Shown in pieces: positions 9,029-17,351 of a stretch of 64,000 nucleotides of DNA. The stretch is taken from NCBI RefSeq assembly GCF_006715025.1, contig NZ_VFMK01000001.1:1116001-1180000 (forward strand), in the 5' to 3' direction. Each line of letters opens with the position of its first letter. Position 1 is the first letter of the stretch. The notes beneath the pieces are model-generated. The model was given only the letters and a program-made list of their open reading frames with translations. It was not told where the DNA came from and ran no database searches. The position numbers and the translations under genes were made by a program. The DNA comes from Serratia fonticola (GTDB taxonomy: Bacteria > Pseudomonadota > Gammaproteobacteria > Enterobacterales > Enterobacteriaceae).

Positions 9029-9053
9029 GCCGCTTGATAAAGCGGCTTTTTTT
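9029..9053 (+). terminator. Rho-independent terminator of ribB
   Basis: Stem GCCGCTT/AAGCGGC with loop GATA followed by seven T residues. An A-run precedes it, so it could also serve the convergent zupT. Confidence 0.9.
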
Positions 9054-9066
9054 ACGCCCAAATTGG

Positions 9067-9834
9067 TTAGCTGAGGCCGCTACTTTGCAGTAGCGTCAGG
9101 CTGAAGCCCATTACCGTCATACCGCATAACACGCCGTAACTGGGGTTATTGTGCGGGTCGATCTCTTTGGCCAAGGGCATCAGTTCATCCACCGACAGCG
9201 CCACCATAATCCCTGCCACTGCAGCCATAATTGATGCCATCACCACCGGTGAAATCATCGGCCCTAACAGCAGGAAAGCCAGCACACCTCCCAGAATTTC
9301 GGCCAGACCGGAGATCCCTGACCACATCAACGCTTTGGTTTTCGAGCCCGTGGCAGCATACACCGGCCCGGCAACGGCTAACCCTTCAGGAATATTGTGA
9401 ATGGCGACAGCCAGCGCAATGCCCATTCCCAGCTCCAGATCGGCGCTGGCGGTGACAAAAGTAGCGATCCCTTCTGGGAAGTTGTGCAGGCTAATGCCTA
9501 GCGTCAGCAACATTGCAGTACGCTTCAGGTTATGGGGCTTGAGAGGTTTTTGAACCAGATCCTGCGGGTGTTGGTGCGGCAACATGCGATCAAGTGCAAA
9601 GTAACCTAGCAAGCCGAGCATGAACATGCCGTAACCAAGCATAGGCGACATACCAGGGGTATGCAGTGCGGCCGGCAGCATTTCCATCAGTGAAATTAAC
9701 AGCATAATCCCTGCGGCAAACCCGAGCGCAAAAGCCAGCAGGCGATTGGACGGTTTCTGGCCGATAATGCCGAACAGGGCGCCGACAAAAGTGGCACCAC
9801 CGGCTAACAGGGTCAGGATCAGCGGGACTGACAT
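9067..9834 (-). CDS. zupT: Zinc transporter ZupT (ZIP family)
   Basis: An inner-membrane importer of zinc and other divalent metals; 255 residues (E. coli 257) with eight hydrophobic segments. The two metal-site motifs of ZIP transporters, HNFPEG at 117-122 and HNIPEG at 146-151, are intact; a histidine-containing loop (PHQHPQD) lies between the third and fourth segments. The gene converges on ribB and is divergent from ygiD. The 208-bp gap to ygiD must hold both promoters; I recognised no Zur-like operator there. Confidence 0.96.
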   Translation of the reverse strand: MSVPLILTLLAGGATFVGALFGIIGQKPSNRLLAFALGFAAGIMLLISLMEMLPAALHTPGMSPMLGYGMFMLGLLGYFALDRMLPHQHPQDLVQKPLKPHNLKRTAMLLTLGISLHNFPEGIATFVTASADLELGMGIALAVAIHNIPEGLAVAGPVYAATGSKTKALMWSGISGLAEILGGVLAFLLLGPMISPVVMASIMAAVAGIMVALSVDELMPLAKEIDPHNNPSYGVLCGMTVMGFSLTLLQSSGLS

Positions 9835-10042
9835 GCATTCTCCTTTTATGCAAATGAAAATCAGTTCGCTTTGATACTAACAGAGTAAGGAGATAAATCG
9901 AGTGGATTTAGCTGATAGATCCAATCGATTCAACCATTCAAATTTCTTGATGATCATCATCAGGGTTATCCGGCTGCCTCGGTAAGGTAATGGGCGTATT
10001 CTGATTCCCATAACGATGATCACATTCAGCAAAGGAAAAGTT

Positions 10043-10825
10043 ATGACCACCTCTCGTATGCCCGCACTGTTTCTTGGCCACGGTAGCCCGATGAACGTGC
10101 TGGAAGAAAACCGCTATACCCAGGCATGGCGTGCGTTGGGTGAGCAATTACCTCGGCCGAAAGCCATTGTTGCCGTTTCTGCCCACTGGTACACCCGAGG
10201 GACAGCGGTGACGGCGATGGCACAGCCGAAAACCATTCACGATTTTGGCGGTTTCCCACAAGCGCTGTTTGATACTCAGTATCCAGCGCCGGGTTCACCT
10301 GAACTGGCGGCAGAGCTGCAACGTTTACTGGCTCCTACCAACGTGTTTGCCGATACCAGCGAATGGGGGTTGGATCATGGTAGCTGGGGCGTGCTGATCA
10401 AGATGTATCCGCAGGCCGATATCCCGGTGGTGCAGCTAAGTATCGACGGGACTCAGCCAGCGGAATACCACTACGAACTTGGCCGCAAGTTGGCAGCGCT
10501 GCGTGAGCAGGGGATTATGATTGTCGCCAGCGGCAACGTGGTACACAACTTGCGCATGGTAAAGTGGCAGGGAGATACCAGCCCGTATCCTTGGGCCGAG
10601 TCGTTTAACCAGTATGTGCGTGATAACCTGAATTATCAGGGAGAAAATCATCCGCTGGTGAACTTTATGCAACATGAAGGGGCCGCATTGTCGAATCCGA
10701 CGCCGGAACACTACCTGCCGCTACTTTATGTACTGGGCGGTTGGGATGGTAAAGAGACGATTTCGATCCCGATTGATGGGATTGAAATGGGCGCATTGAG
10801 TATGCTTTCGGTACAGATTGGTTGA
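10043..10825 (+). CDS. ygiD: 4,5-DOPA-type extradiol dioxygenase YgiD
   Basis: LigB-superfamily dioxygenase of about 260 residues; E. coli YgiD opens the ring of DOPA in vitro, and its natural substrate is unclear. The family's metal-binding histidines are visible in FLGHGSPMN, VSAHWYTRG, LDHGSWG and GNVVHNL. The ATG at 10043 is chosen because AAAGGA lies 7 bp upstream and because it matches the E. coli start (x-RMPALFLGHG); an upstream in-frame ATG at 10016 has no such site. It converges on ygiC. Confidence 0.93.
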   Translation: MTTSRMPALFLGHGSPMNVLEENRYTQAWRALGEQLPRPKAIVAVSAHWYTRGTAVTAMAQPKTIHDFGGFPQALFDTQYPAPGSPELAAELQRLLAPTNVFADTSEWGLDHGSWGVLIKMYPQADIPVVQLSIDGTQPAEYHYELGRKLAALREQGIMIVASGNVVHNLRMVKWQGDTSPYPWAESFNQYVRDNLNYQGENHPLVNFMQHEGAALSNPTPEHYLPLLYVLGGWDGKETISIPIDGIEMGALSMLSVQIG

Positions 10826-10831
10826 GAAAAA

Positions 10832-10852
10832 GGCGCGAATATTTCGCGCCTT
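10832..10852. terminator. Bidirectional terminator between ygiD and ygiC
   Basis: Perfect stem GGCGCGAA/TTCGCGCC around a 3-base loop, preceded by AAAAA. It suits minus-strand termination of ygiC and, less strongly, plus-strand termination of ygiD. Confidence 0.75.
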
Positions 10853-10872
10853 CAGCTGTCAGACTGTCGCCG

Positions 10873-12033
10873 TTAGCCAAGAATGATATGTGGGTAGAAG
10901 CGAGACAGATCCTGGGTGATCAACTCGCGATCTTCACGCAGACCGATACCACATGGCTGATCGTTAACCAGCCAGCTACCGATCAGCGTATAGCTGCCTT
11001 CAAACTGCGGTAACGGATGGAATTGCTGCACAATCATGCCTTCTTCACCATAAGGGCCTTCGACGCGCGCCACTTCCTGGCCATTCTGCACGATCTGAAT
11101 ATTGGCACCTTCACGTGAGAACAACGGTTTGGTGACGTAGTGCGCCATCTGCGGGTGATCGTCTTCTGCAAAATAAGCGGGCAGCAGGTTCGGATGGTTC
11201 GGGAACATTTCCCACAGTAATGGCAGGAGTGCCTTGTTGGAAATAATGCTCTTCCAGGCGGGTTCCAGCCAGCGTACACCCGCATCTTCCAGCTTGGTGG
11301 AGAACATCTCGCGCAGCATGAATTCCCACGGGTAGAGCTTGAACAGGTTACCGATAACCTGATTCTGCAGATCGGTAAACTGGCCTTTCTCACCCAGACC
11401 GATCTCTTCCATAAACAGGAACTCGGTGGGTAAACCCGCTTCCAGCGCACAATCCTGCAGATATTGCACCGTACCGCGATCTTCCTCGCTGTCCTGACAG
11501 CAGGCCAGATGCAGCAGGTTAAAGCCGTGATGGGCTTGCAGATCGGCGAAACGCTCAATCAGTTTTTCCTGCAGGCTGTTGTATTGATCGGACTGCGGAT
11601 CCAGGTTGCCAGCGTTGATCTGATCTTCCAGCCATAACCATTGGAAGAAGGCCGCTTCATACAGCGAGGTTGGCGTATCGGCGTTGTTTTCCAGCAACTT
11701 GGGGGGATTAATGCCGTCATAAGCCAGATCGAGACGCGAATACAGCGAAGGCTGATGGGTGCGCCAGGAGCTGCGAACGAAATCCCAGGTGTGCTTGGGA
11801 ATGCGGAATTTTGTCATCAGCTCATCGCTGTTGACCACTTTCTCTACCACTTGCAGGCACATTTGATGCAGCTCGGCAGTGGCTTCTTCAATTTCTTCGA
11901 TCTGGGCCAGGGTGAACTGGTAATAGGCATCTTCACACCAGTACGGCTCGCCGTACATGGTGTGGAACCGGAAACCGAATTCAGTGGCTTTCTCGCGCCA
12001 GTCAGGACGCTCGGTAATCGCAACGCGTTTCAT
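10873..12033 (-). CDS. ygiC: ATP-grasp glutathionylspermidine synthase-like protein YgiC
   Basis: 386 residues, the E. coli YgiC length. It belongs to the family of the C-terminal synthetase half of glutathionylspermidine synthase (ATP-grasp ligase), but the true substrate is not established. Visible features are MKRVAITERPDW at the start, a conserved YWCEDAYYQF segment and the late ATP-grasp motifs around FSREGANI and YGEEGMI. It starts 3 bp after the ygiB stop, so ygiB-ygiC form one operon. Confidence 0.93.
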   Translation of the reverse strand: MKRVAITERPDWREKATEFGFRFHTMYGEPYWCEDAYYQFTLAQIEEIEEATAELHQMCLQVVEKVVNSDELMTKFRIPKHTWDFVRSSWRTHQPSLYSRLDLAYDGINPPKLLENNADTPTSLYEAAFFQWLWLEDQINAGNLDPQSDQYNSLQEKLIERFADLQAHHGFNLLHLACCQDSEEDRGTVQYLQDCALEAGLPTEFLFMEEIGLGEKGQFTDLQNQVIGNLFKLYPWEFMLREMFSTKLEDAGVRWLEPAWKSIISNKALLPLLWEMFPNHPNLLPAYFAEDDHPQMAHYVTKPLFSREGANIQIVQNGQEVARVEGPYGEEGMIVQQFHPLPQFEGSYTLIGSWLVNDQPCGIGLREDRELITQDLSRFYPHIILG

Positions 12034-12036
12034 GCA

Positions 12037-12699
12037 TTAACCGCCCATGCTGCGTGAGCTGGAGTTGGAGGTGGCGCTGCTGCGTTGCATACTGGTCTGT
12101 TTGGCCACGGTCTCACCGAAACCGCCACGGGTAATGGTATTGGTCACGGCAGGTTTAGGCGCCATGGCGGTTTTGGGCACCGTCATGCTGCGGCCACCGG
12201 CGGTTGCCGGGCCATAGCTTTTACCGGTGGCGTCAACGAATTTGCCGTTTGCCGGGCTGGCCGCATTCTTGGAGGTAAACAACGGTTGTTGAGCATAGCC
12301 GCCACCGCCCATCATACGACCCATCATATAGCCAGCCATCAGTGGCATCCACATGCTGCCGCTGCTTTGTGATTCAGCGGCCATCCCTGCCTGTGCAGGA
12401 GCCTGAGTACATTGCGCTTCACCGAATTCGGCAACGCAATCTTCACGGGTGGCGTACTTTGGTGCGGTTTTCTCTGCTTCTTTCATCGCGTTGTTGTACG
12501 CGGTGGTGCATTGCTCACTCATTGACGGGTTAGCGCGGGAGCAATCGTCAGCATTCTGATACAACGAGACCGTCTCATCCGCCTGTTCGCAGCCGGCCAG
12601 CATAAAGACTGCGCTGATCGCCAAAGCCACGGGCGCAACACGGTAACTGCGCCAGGATTTGCGGAAGGTCTCTTTGTTGATGTGTTTTGTCCGTTTCAT
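12037..12699 (-). CDS. ygiB: DUF1190 lipoprotein-like protein YgiB
   Basis: About 220 residues, beginning MKRTKHINKE as in E. coli YgiB; a longer frame to 12840 adds 47 residues with no family similarity and is rejected. A hydrophobic segment ends in the lipobox LAGC (Cys37), which suggests an envelope lipoprotein. The C-terminal half is low-complexity (G/S/T-rich) with MAGYMMGRMMGGGG and ends SSSRSMGG. Function is unknown; the tight coupling to ygiC suggests joint function. Confidence 0.92.
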   Translation of the reverse strand: MKRTKHINKETFRKSWRSYRVAPVALAISAVFMLAGCEQADETVSLYQNADDCSRANPSMSEQCTTAYNNAMKEAEKTAPKYATREDCVAEFGEAQCTQAPAQAGMAAESQSSGSMWMPLMAGYMMGRMMGGGGYAQQPLFTSKNAASPANGKFVDATGKSYGPATAGGRSMTVPKTAMAPKPAVTNTITRGGFGETVAKQTSMQRSSATSNSSSRSMGG

Positions 12700-12872
12700 T
12701 GATATGTATCCCATCATACGGGCTGTATTCGCCCTTCTACCCAGTGTGGCGGTAAGGATAGGGGAAACATGGTCAAAATTAAAGCTGAAATACCCATAGA
12801 ATCCACTCTTTACGCAGTTATACGTTAGGGTGTGCGCCACTTCGCTTTACGGACGAAAAAACCGCCAGTCAT

Positions 12873-12919
12873 GTTACATAATGGAACGTTATGCCTGATG
12901 CTACGTTCCATTATGTAAC
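12873..12919. promoter_or_regulatory. Perfect 17-bp inverted repeat upstream of gldA
   Basis: Arms GTTACATAATGGAACGT (12873-12889) and ACGTTCCATTATGTAAC (12903-12919) are exact complements around a 13-base loop, followed by GTTTTT. It lies in the 355-bp divergent gap between ygiB and gldA, 136 bp upstream of gldA. It may be a large operator for the dha genes or a weak terminator; nothing else in this gap was recognised. Confidence 0.6.
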
Positions 12920-13054
12920 GTTTTTATCCTTGCTCGCTAACCGGTGAGCAGACCGTATAGTCATAAACATAACAACGTGCTGGCATTGCACTGCACGTAA
13001 TTTCACCTGAGATCTGAACGTTACCATCGTTAACTTTCCCACAAGGAGTCAGTT

Positions 13055-14155
13055 ATGTTGAGAATCATTCAGTCGCCCAGTAAATATATCCAAGGGGCAA
13101 ATGCTTTAGCGTCTGTTGGTGAATACGCCAAGTCTCTTGCCGACCACTATTTTGTGATAGCCGATGATTTCGTGATGAAACTGGCGGGCGATACCGTAAT
13201 GGGTAGCCTGCAGCAGCACGGGGTGAAATATCACGCCTGCGCCTTCAATGGCGAATGTTGTCATAAGGAAATCAAACGTCTTGGCCAGCAATTGCAAACT
13301 CAGGGGTGCAAGGGGGTGATCGGTATTGGCGGGGGTAAAACGCTGGATACGGCCAAAGCGGTCGCCTACTACCAGCATGTTCCTGTCGTATTGATTCCCA
13401 CTATTGCCTCGACCGATGCACCTACCAGCGCCTTGTCTGTGATCTACAGTGAAAGCGGTGAGTTTGAAGAGTATCTGATCTACCCCAGTAATCCGAATAT
13501 GGTGGTGATGGACAGCGCCATTATCGCCAAAGCACCGGTACGCCTGTTGGTGGCTGGCATGGGGGATGCCTTGTCCACCTATTTTGAAGCTCAGGCCTGT
13601 TTTGATGCTCAGGCCACCAGCATGGCGGGAGGGAAATCGACGTTGGCGGCGCTCAGTTTGGCACGGCTTTGCTATGAAACGCTGTTAGCGGAGGGGGTTA
13701 AAGCCAAACTGGCGGCTGAGTCTGGCGTGGTCACCGAGGCGGTGGAGCGCATTATTGAGGCCAACACCTATCTGAGTGGGCTGGGTTTTGAAAGCAGTGG
13801 TTTGGCCGCCGCGCATGCCATTCACAATGGTTTTACCGTGCTGGAAGAGTGTCACCACCTGTATCACGGCGAGAAAGTGGCTTTTGGCACTCTGTCGCAA
13901 CTGGTACTGCAAAATAGCGCAATGGCACAGATTGAAACGGTGATGGATTTCTGCCAGCAGGTCGGGCTACCGATCACTTTGGCGGAAATGGGCGTCACGG
14001 GCGATCTGGCGGAGAAAATCCGTAAAGTGGCCGAGGCAAGCTGTGCCAAAGGCGAAACCATTCATAACATGCCATTCAGCGTAACGCCGGACAGTGTGCT
14101 GGCTGCCATCCTGACGGCAGACAAGCTGGGCAATGCCTGGCTGCAACGAGCATAA
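13055..14155 (+). CDS. gldA: Glycerol dehydrogenase
   Basis: NAD-dependent, zinc-containing oxidation of glycerol to dihydroxyacetone; 366 residues (E. coli GldA 367). The nucleotide-binding GIGGGKTLDTAK motif is near residues 92-103. The zinc ligands expected from the family are visible: Asp in AGMGDALST, His in AAHAIHNGF and His in LYHGEKVAFG. A strong AAGGAG precedes the ATG. It heads the cluster gldA-dhaK-dhaL-dhaM, so its product feeds directly into the PTS-dependent dihydroxyacetone kinase. Confidence 0.96.
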   Translation: MLRIIQSPSKYIQGANALASVGEYAKSLADHYFVIADDFVMKLAGDTVMGSLQQHGVKYHACAFNGECCHKEIKRLGQQLQTQGCKGVIGIGGGKTLDTAKAVAYYQHVPVVLIPTIASTDAPTSALSVIYSESGEFEEYLIYPSNPNMVVMDSAIIAKAPVRLLVAGMGDALSTYFEAQACFDAQATSMAGGKSTLAALSLARLCYETLLAEGVKAKLAAESGVVTEAVERIIEANTYLSGLGFESSGLAAAHAIHNGFTVLEECHHLYHGEKVAFGTLSQLVLQNSAMAQIETVMDFCQQVGLPITLAEMGVTGDLAEKIRKVAEASCAKGETIHNMPFSVTPDSVLAAILTADKLGNAWLQRA

Positions 14156-14158
14156 CCC

Positions 14159-14183
14159 ATCGGGCGTGGTTCTCACGCCCGAT
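14159..14183 (+). other. Intercistronic hairpin between gldA and dhaK
   Basis: A perfect 10-bp stem ATCGGGCGTG/CACGCCCGAT with loop GTTCT lies between gldA and the dhaK ribosome binding site. No T-tract follows, so it is more likely an mRNA-stability or partial attenuation structure than a terminator. Confidence 0.6.
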
Positions 14184-14205
14184 ATTCCCAACAGAGGAGT
14201 GAACC

Positions 14206-15273
14206 GTGAAGAAGCTTATCAATAAGGTTGAATCGGTACTTAACGAGCAATTGCTGGGAATGGGGGAAGCCCACCCGGAACTGCTGGTGCATCAGGATCC
14301 CGTGTTTGTGACCCGAGCATCGGGACCAATCCAGGGGAAAGTGGCGATCCTGTCCGGCGGTGGTAGCGGCCATGAGCCGATGCACTGTGGCTTTGTTGGC
14401 GAGGGCATGCTCGACGGTGCCTGTCCTGGCGAAATATTTACGTCTCCGACGCCAGACAAGATGTATGAGTGCGGCCAGGCTATTGATGGCGGCGCGGGGG
14501 TCTTGCTGATTATCAAGAACTACACCGGCGACGTACTGAATTTTGAGACGGCAACAGAATTGCTGCACGACAGCGGCATGGCGGTTGCGACAGTGTTGGT
14601 GGATGACGACGTGGCAGTCAAAGACAGCCTGTTTACCGCCGGGCGACGCGGCGTCGCCAACACGGTGCTGATGGAAAAACTGCTCGGGGCTGCCGCGATG
14701 AGAGGGGACGATTTGGATGCCCTGGTGGCGTTGGGCCACAAGATCAACAATCAGGGACACTCCTTGGGAATCGCTCTCGGTGCCTGTACCGTCCCGGCGG
14801 CTGGTAAACCCTCGTTTGTGTTGGCAGAAAACGAGATGGAGTTCGGTGTGGGTATCCATGGTGAGCCTGGGATCGAGCGGCGGCCATTCACGACGCTGGA
14901 TAAAACAGTTGATGATATGTTCCATACGCTGATCGAGCACGGCGCTTATCAGCGCACAATCCGCGTCTGGGATCGTCAGCAGGGAGAATGGCGCGAGGAG
15001 AGTCAAAGCAAGCGTGCTCTGAAGCGAGGCGACCGGGTGATTGCGCTGGTCAATAATCTGGGGGCAACGCCGCTTTCTGAATTGTATGGCGTCTACCATC
15101 GCCTGGCGGAGCGCTGTGCCGAGGCTGGCATGATCATTGAACGTAATCTGGTGGGATCATACTGCACTTCGCTGGACATGCAGGGCGTGTCCATTACTTT
15201 GCTGCAAGTGGATGACGAATTGCTCTCTCTGTGGGATGCGCCGGTGAAAACCCCTGCATTGCGCTGGGGCTGA
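14206..15273 (+). CDS. dhaK: PTS-dependent dihydroxyacetone kinase, substrate-binding subunit DhaK
   Basis: 355 residues (E. coli 356). DhaK binds dihydroxyacetone covalently through a histidine; that residue is His218 in E. coli and is also residue 218 here (GIHGEPG). The glycine-rich LSGGGSGHEPMH near residues 49-60 is the expected substrate-site loop. The start is GTG at 14206 with AGAGGAG 7 bp upstream. It is the second gene of the dha operon and is followed after 9 bp by dhaL. Confidence 0.97.
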   Translation: MKKLINKVESVLNEQLLGMGEAHPELLVHQDPVFVTRASGPIQGKVAILSGGGSGHEPMHCGFVGEGMLDGACPGEIFTSPTPDKMYECGQAIDGGAGVLLIIKNYTGDVLNFETATELLHDSGMAVATVLVDDDVAVKDSLFTAGRRGVANTVLMEKLLGAAAMRGDDLDALVALGHKINNQGHSLGIALGACTVPAAGKPSFVLAENEMEFGVGIHGEPGIERRPFTTLDKTVDDMFHTLIEHGAYQRTIRVWDRQQGEWREESQSKRALKRGDRVIALVNNLGATPLSELYGVYHRLAERCAEAGMIIERNLVGSYCTSLDMQGVSITLLQVDDELLSLWDAPVKTPALRWG

Positions 15274-15282
15274 GGAGGAAAC

Positions 15283-15921
15283 ATGACGTTAAGCAAACAG
15301 CAGGTTGTTGAATGGTTGATGCGTTGTGGCGAGGTCTTTGCCCGTGAGCGTGATTTTCTGACTCAGTTGGATACCGAAATTGGCGACGGCGACCACGGCC
15401 TGAATATGAACCGCGGCTTTAACAAGGTGGTGGAGAAACTGCCTTCGGTGGCGGACAAGGATATTGGGTTTATTCTGAAGAACACCGGTATGACGTTGCT
15501 GTCCAGCGTGGGGGGGGCCAGTGGCCCATTATTTGGCACGTTTTTCATCCGTGCAGCCCAGGCGGCCAATGCCAAACAGAGTCTGGACCTGGCGGAACTG
15601 AAACAGGTTATCCAGGAGGGCGCAGAAGGGGTCATGATGCGCGGCAAGGCCGAACTGGGGGATAAAACGATGTGTGACGTCTGGGGGCCGGTAGTCGATA
15701 GCCTTGGTCAGTCGTTCCAGCAACAGCTCGGGATGACGCAGGCGATGCAACAGGCCGCTATACGGGCCGAAGAAGCGGCACAGGCCACTATCATCATGCA
15801 GGCCCGCAAAGGGCGTGCCAGTTACCTGGGCGAGCGCAGTATCGGCCACCAGGATCCCGGTGCAACCTCCGCAATGTTGATGATAAAAACGTTGGCAGCC
15901 GTCGTGGAGGAGGCAGGATGA
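15283..15921 (+). CDS. dhaL: PTS-dependent dihydroxyacetone kinase, ADP-binding subunit DhaL
   Basis: 212 residues (E. coli 210). DhaL holds ADP as a cofactor that is rephosphorylated by DhaM and passes phosphate to dihydroxyacetone on DhaK. The Mg-ADP aspartates are visible in DTEIGDGDHG (Asp30, Asp35, Asp37). GAGGAGG precedes the ATG. Its stop codon overlaps the dhaM start (ATGA), indicating translational coupling. Confidence 0.97.
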   Translation: MTLSKQQVVEWLMRCGEVFARERDFLTQLDTEIGDGDHGLNMNRGFNKVVEKLPSVADKDIGFILKNTGMTLLSSVGGASGPLFGTFFIRAAQAANAKQSLDLAELKQVIQEGAEGVMMRGKAELGDKTMCDVWGPVVDSLGQSFQQQLGMTQAMQQAAIRAEEAAQATIIMQARKGRASYLGERSIGHQDPGATSAMLMIKTLAAVVEEAG

Positions 15922-17351
15922 TCAATATTGTTGTGGTTTCGCACAGTGCGCGATTGGCGCAGGGGGTTGAAGAACTGGCCCACCAGATGATGCGCAGTGA
16001 CGGCTGCAAACTGGCACTGGCGGCGGGGGTCGATGATGAAGAGCACGCGATTGGTACCGATGCAATCAAAGTGATGGCGGCCATCGAGTCTGTCGCTGAA
16101 GGGGCGACAGGGATCGTTGTGCTGATGGATCTCGGCAGTGCGTTATTGAGTGCGGAAACTGCGCTTGAACTGTTGGATCCGCAGCTTGCTGCACGAGTCA
16201 CGCTGTGTTCGGCTCCGCTGGTGGAGGGAACGCTGGCTGCGGTTGTGGCCGCCAATTCCGGTGGTAGCCTGGAGCAGGTACTGGCAGAGGCACAGGAAGC
16301 TTTGCAGGGAAAACAGGCGCAGCTTGGTGAAACCATACCCGCCAGCAAGCCACTGAACCTGCCCTTGAAGCAGGGAAAAAGCCTGAGTTGGAAGGTGCAG
16401 AATCCGCATGGGTTACACGCGCGTCCGGCAGCCCGCCTGGCGGAGACATTAGCCCCTTTTGACGCAGAACTGGTGCTGGAGAAACAGGGGCAATGTGCTA
16501 ACCCGCGCAGCCTGAACCAGTTGGCCATGCTGCAGATCCGTTATGGCGATACTATCCGCCTGATCGCCGATGGCATGCAGGCTGACGAAGCGCTGGCGGC
16601 TTTCAAGGCGTTAGCAGAACAGCATTTTGGCGAAACCGTTTCCGAACAGCAGCAGCCCTCGTTGCATGGCATTCCGGTTGAAGAGAGCATCAGCAGCGGT
16701 CCGATATTTCATGCCCGGAGCTTTAGCCCGCAAATTGTGGCGCGCCAGGTGGGGGCTGACGATGTGTTGGATGAACAGCAGCGCCTGCGTATTGCGCTGC
16801 AGCACACGTTGAGTGACCTTAACAAATTGGCAGATCGCGCCAGCACGTTGATCGGCAAACCCCAGGCGGCAATCTTTGGCGCACACAGCATGTTGTTAGA
16901 CGATCCGGATCTACAACAGGCCGCCTATACCCGTATTGCTCAGCAACGGTGCACCGCCGAGCAGGCATGGCAGCAGGAAATGGAACAGATTGCCGCTGAT
17001 TATCGGGCATTGGACGATCCCTACCTGCGAGCGCGTGAGCTGGATGTGCGTGATATTTTGCGTCGCACGTTGAGCCATCTGCAGCAGCAGCCGATCCCGG
17101 CAATCACACTCAACGAGGCGTCGATCCTGGTGATGGATGAGCTGATGCCTTCAGAGGTGGTGATGCTCGATCGGCGCATGGTGCTGGGCATTTGCCTGAG
17201 CGGCGGCAACGCGCTGTCACATACTGCTATTCTGGCGAAAGCAATGGGGATCCCGATGGTCGTGGGGATGAACGAATGTCTGACCCAGACGCGCAGCGGC
17301 CAGAAAGCGATGTTGGACGCGGCACGTGGTGTGTTGCAACTGAGTCATTAA
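15918..17351 (+). CDS. dhaM: PTS-dependent dihydroxyacetone kinase phosphotransferase subunit DhaM
   Basis: 477 residues (E. coli 472) with three fused PTS-like domains: an EIIA-like domain with phospho-accepting His9 (VVSHS), an HPr-like domain with PHGLHARPAA (His167), and an N-terminal EI-like domain with GGNALSHTAILAKAMGIP (His435). It passes phosphate from PEP via the general PTS to DhaL. It overlaps dhaL by 4 bp, and its stop overlaps the stop of convergent dhaR by 3 bases (17349-17350 shared), so there is no room for a terminator between them. Confidence 0.97.
   Translation: MINIVVVSHSARLAQGVEELAHQMMRSDGCKLALAAGVDDEEHAIGTDAIKVMAAIESVAEGATGIVVLMDLGSALLSAETALELLDPQLAARVTLCSAPLVEGTLAAVVAANSGGSLEQVLAEAQEALQGKQAQLGETIPASKPLNLPLKQGKSLSWKVQNPHGLHARPAARLAETLAPFDAELVLEKQGQCANPRSLNQLAMLQIRYGDTIRLIADGMQADEALAAFKALAEQHFGETVSEQQQPSLHGIPVEESISSGPIFHARSFSPQIVARQVGADDVLDEQQRLRIALQHTLSDLNKLADRASTLIGKPQAAIFGAHSMLLDDPDLQQAAYTRIAQQRCTAEQAWQQEMEQIAADYRALDDPYLRARELDVRDILRRTLSHLQQQPIPAITLNEASILVMDELMPSEVVMLDRRMVLGICLSGGNALSHTAILAKAMGIPMVVGMNECLTQTRSGQKAMLDAARGVLQLSH

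Noticed and set aside
12970..13054. Sigma-54 promoter upstream of gldA (TGGCATTGCACTGCA)
   Set aside because: The GG-to-GC spacing is one base short of the required ten, and the local regulator DhaR lacks GAFTGA, so sigma-54 control is unlikely.
14173..15099. 308-residue open frame antisense to dhaK
   Set aside because: Lies within intact dhaK on the other strand; it has no domain signature and is a codon-usage shadow.
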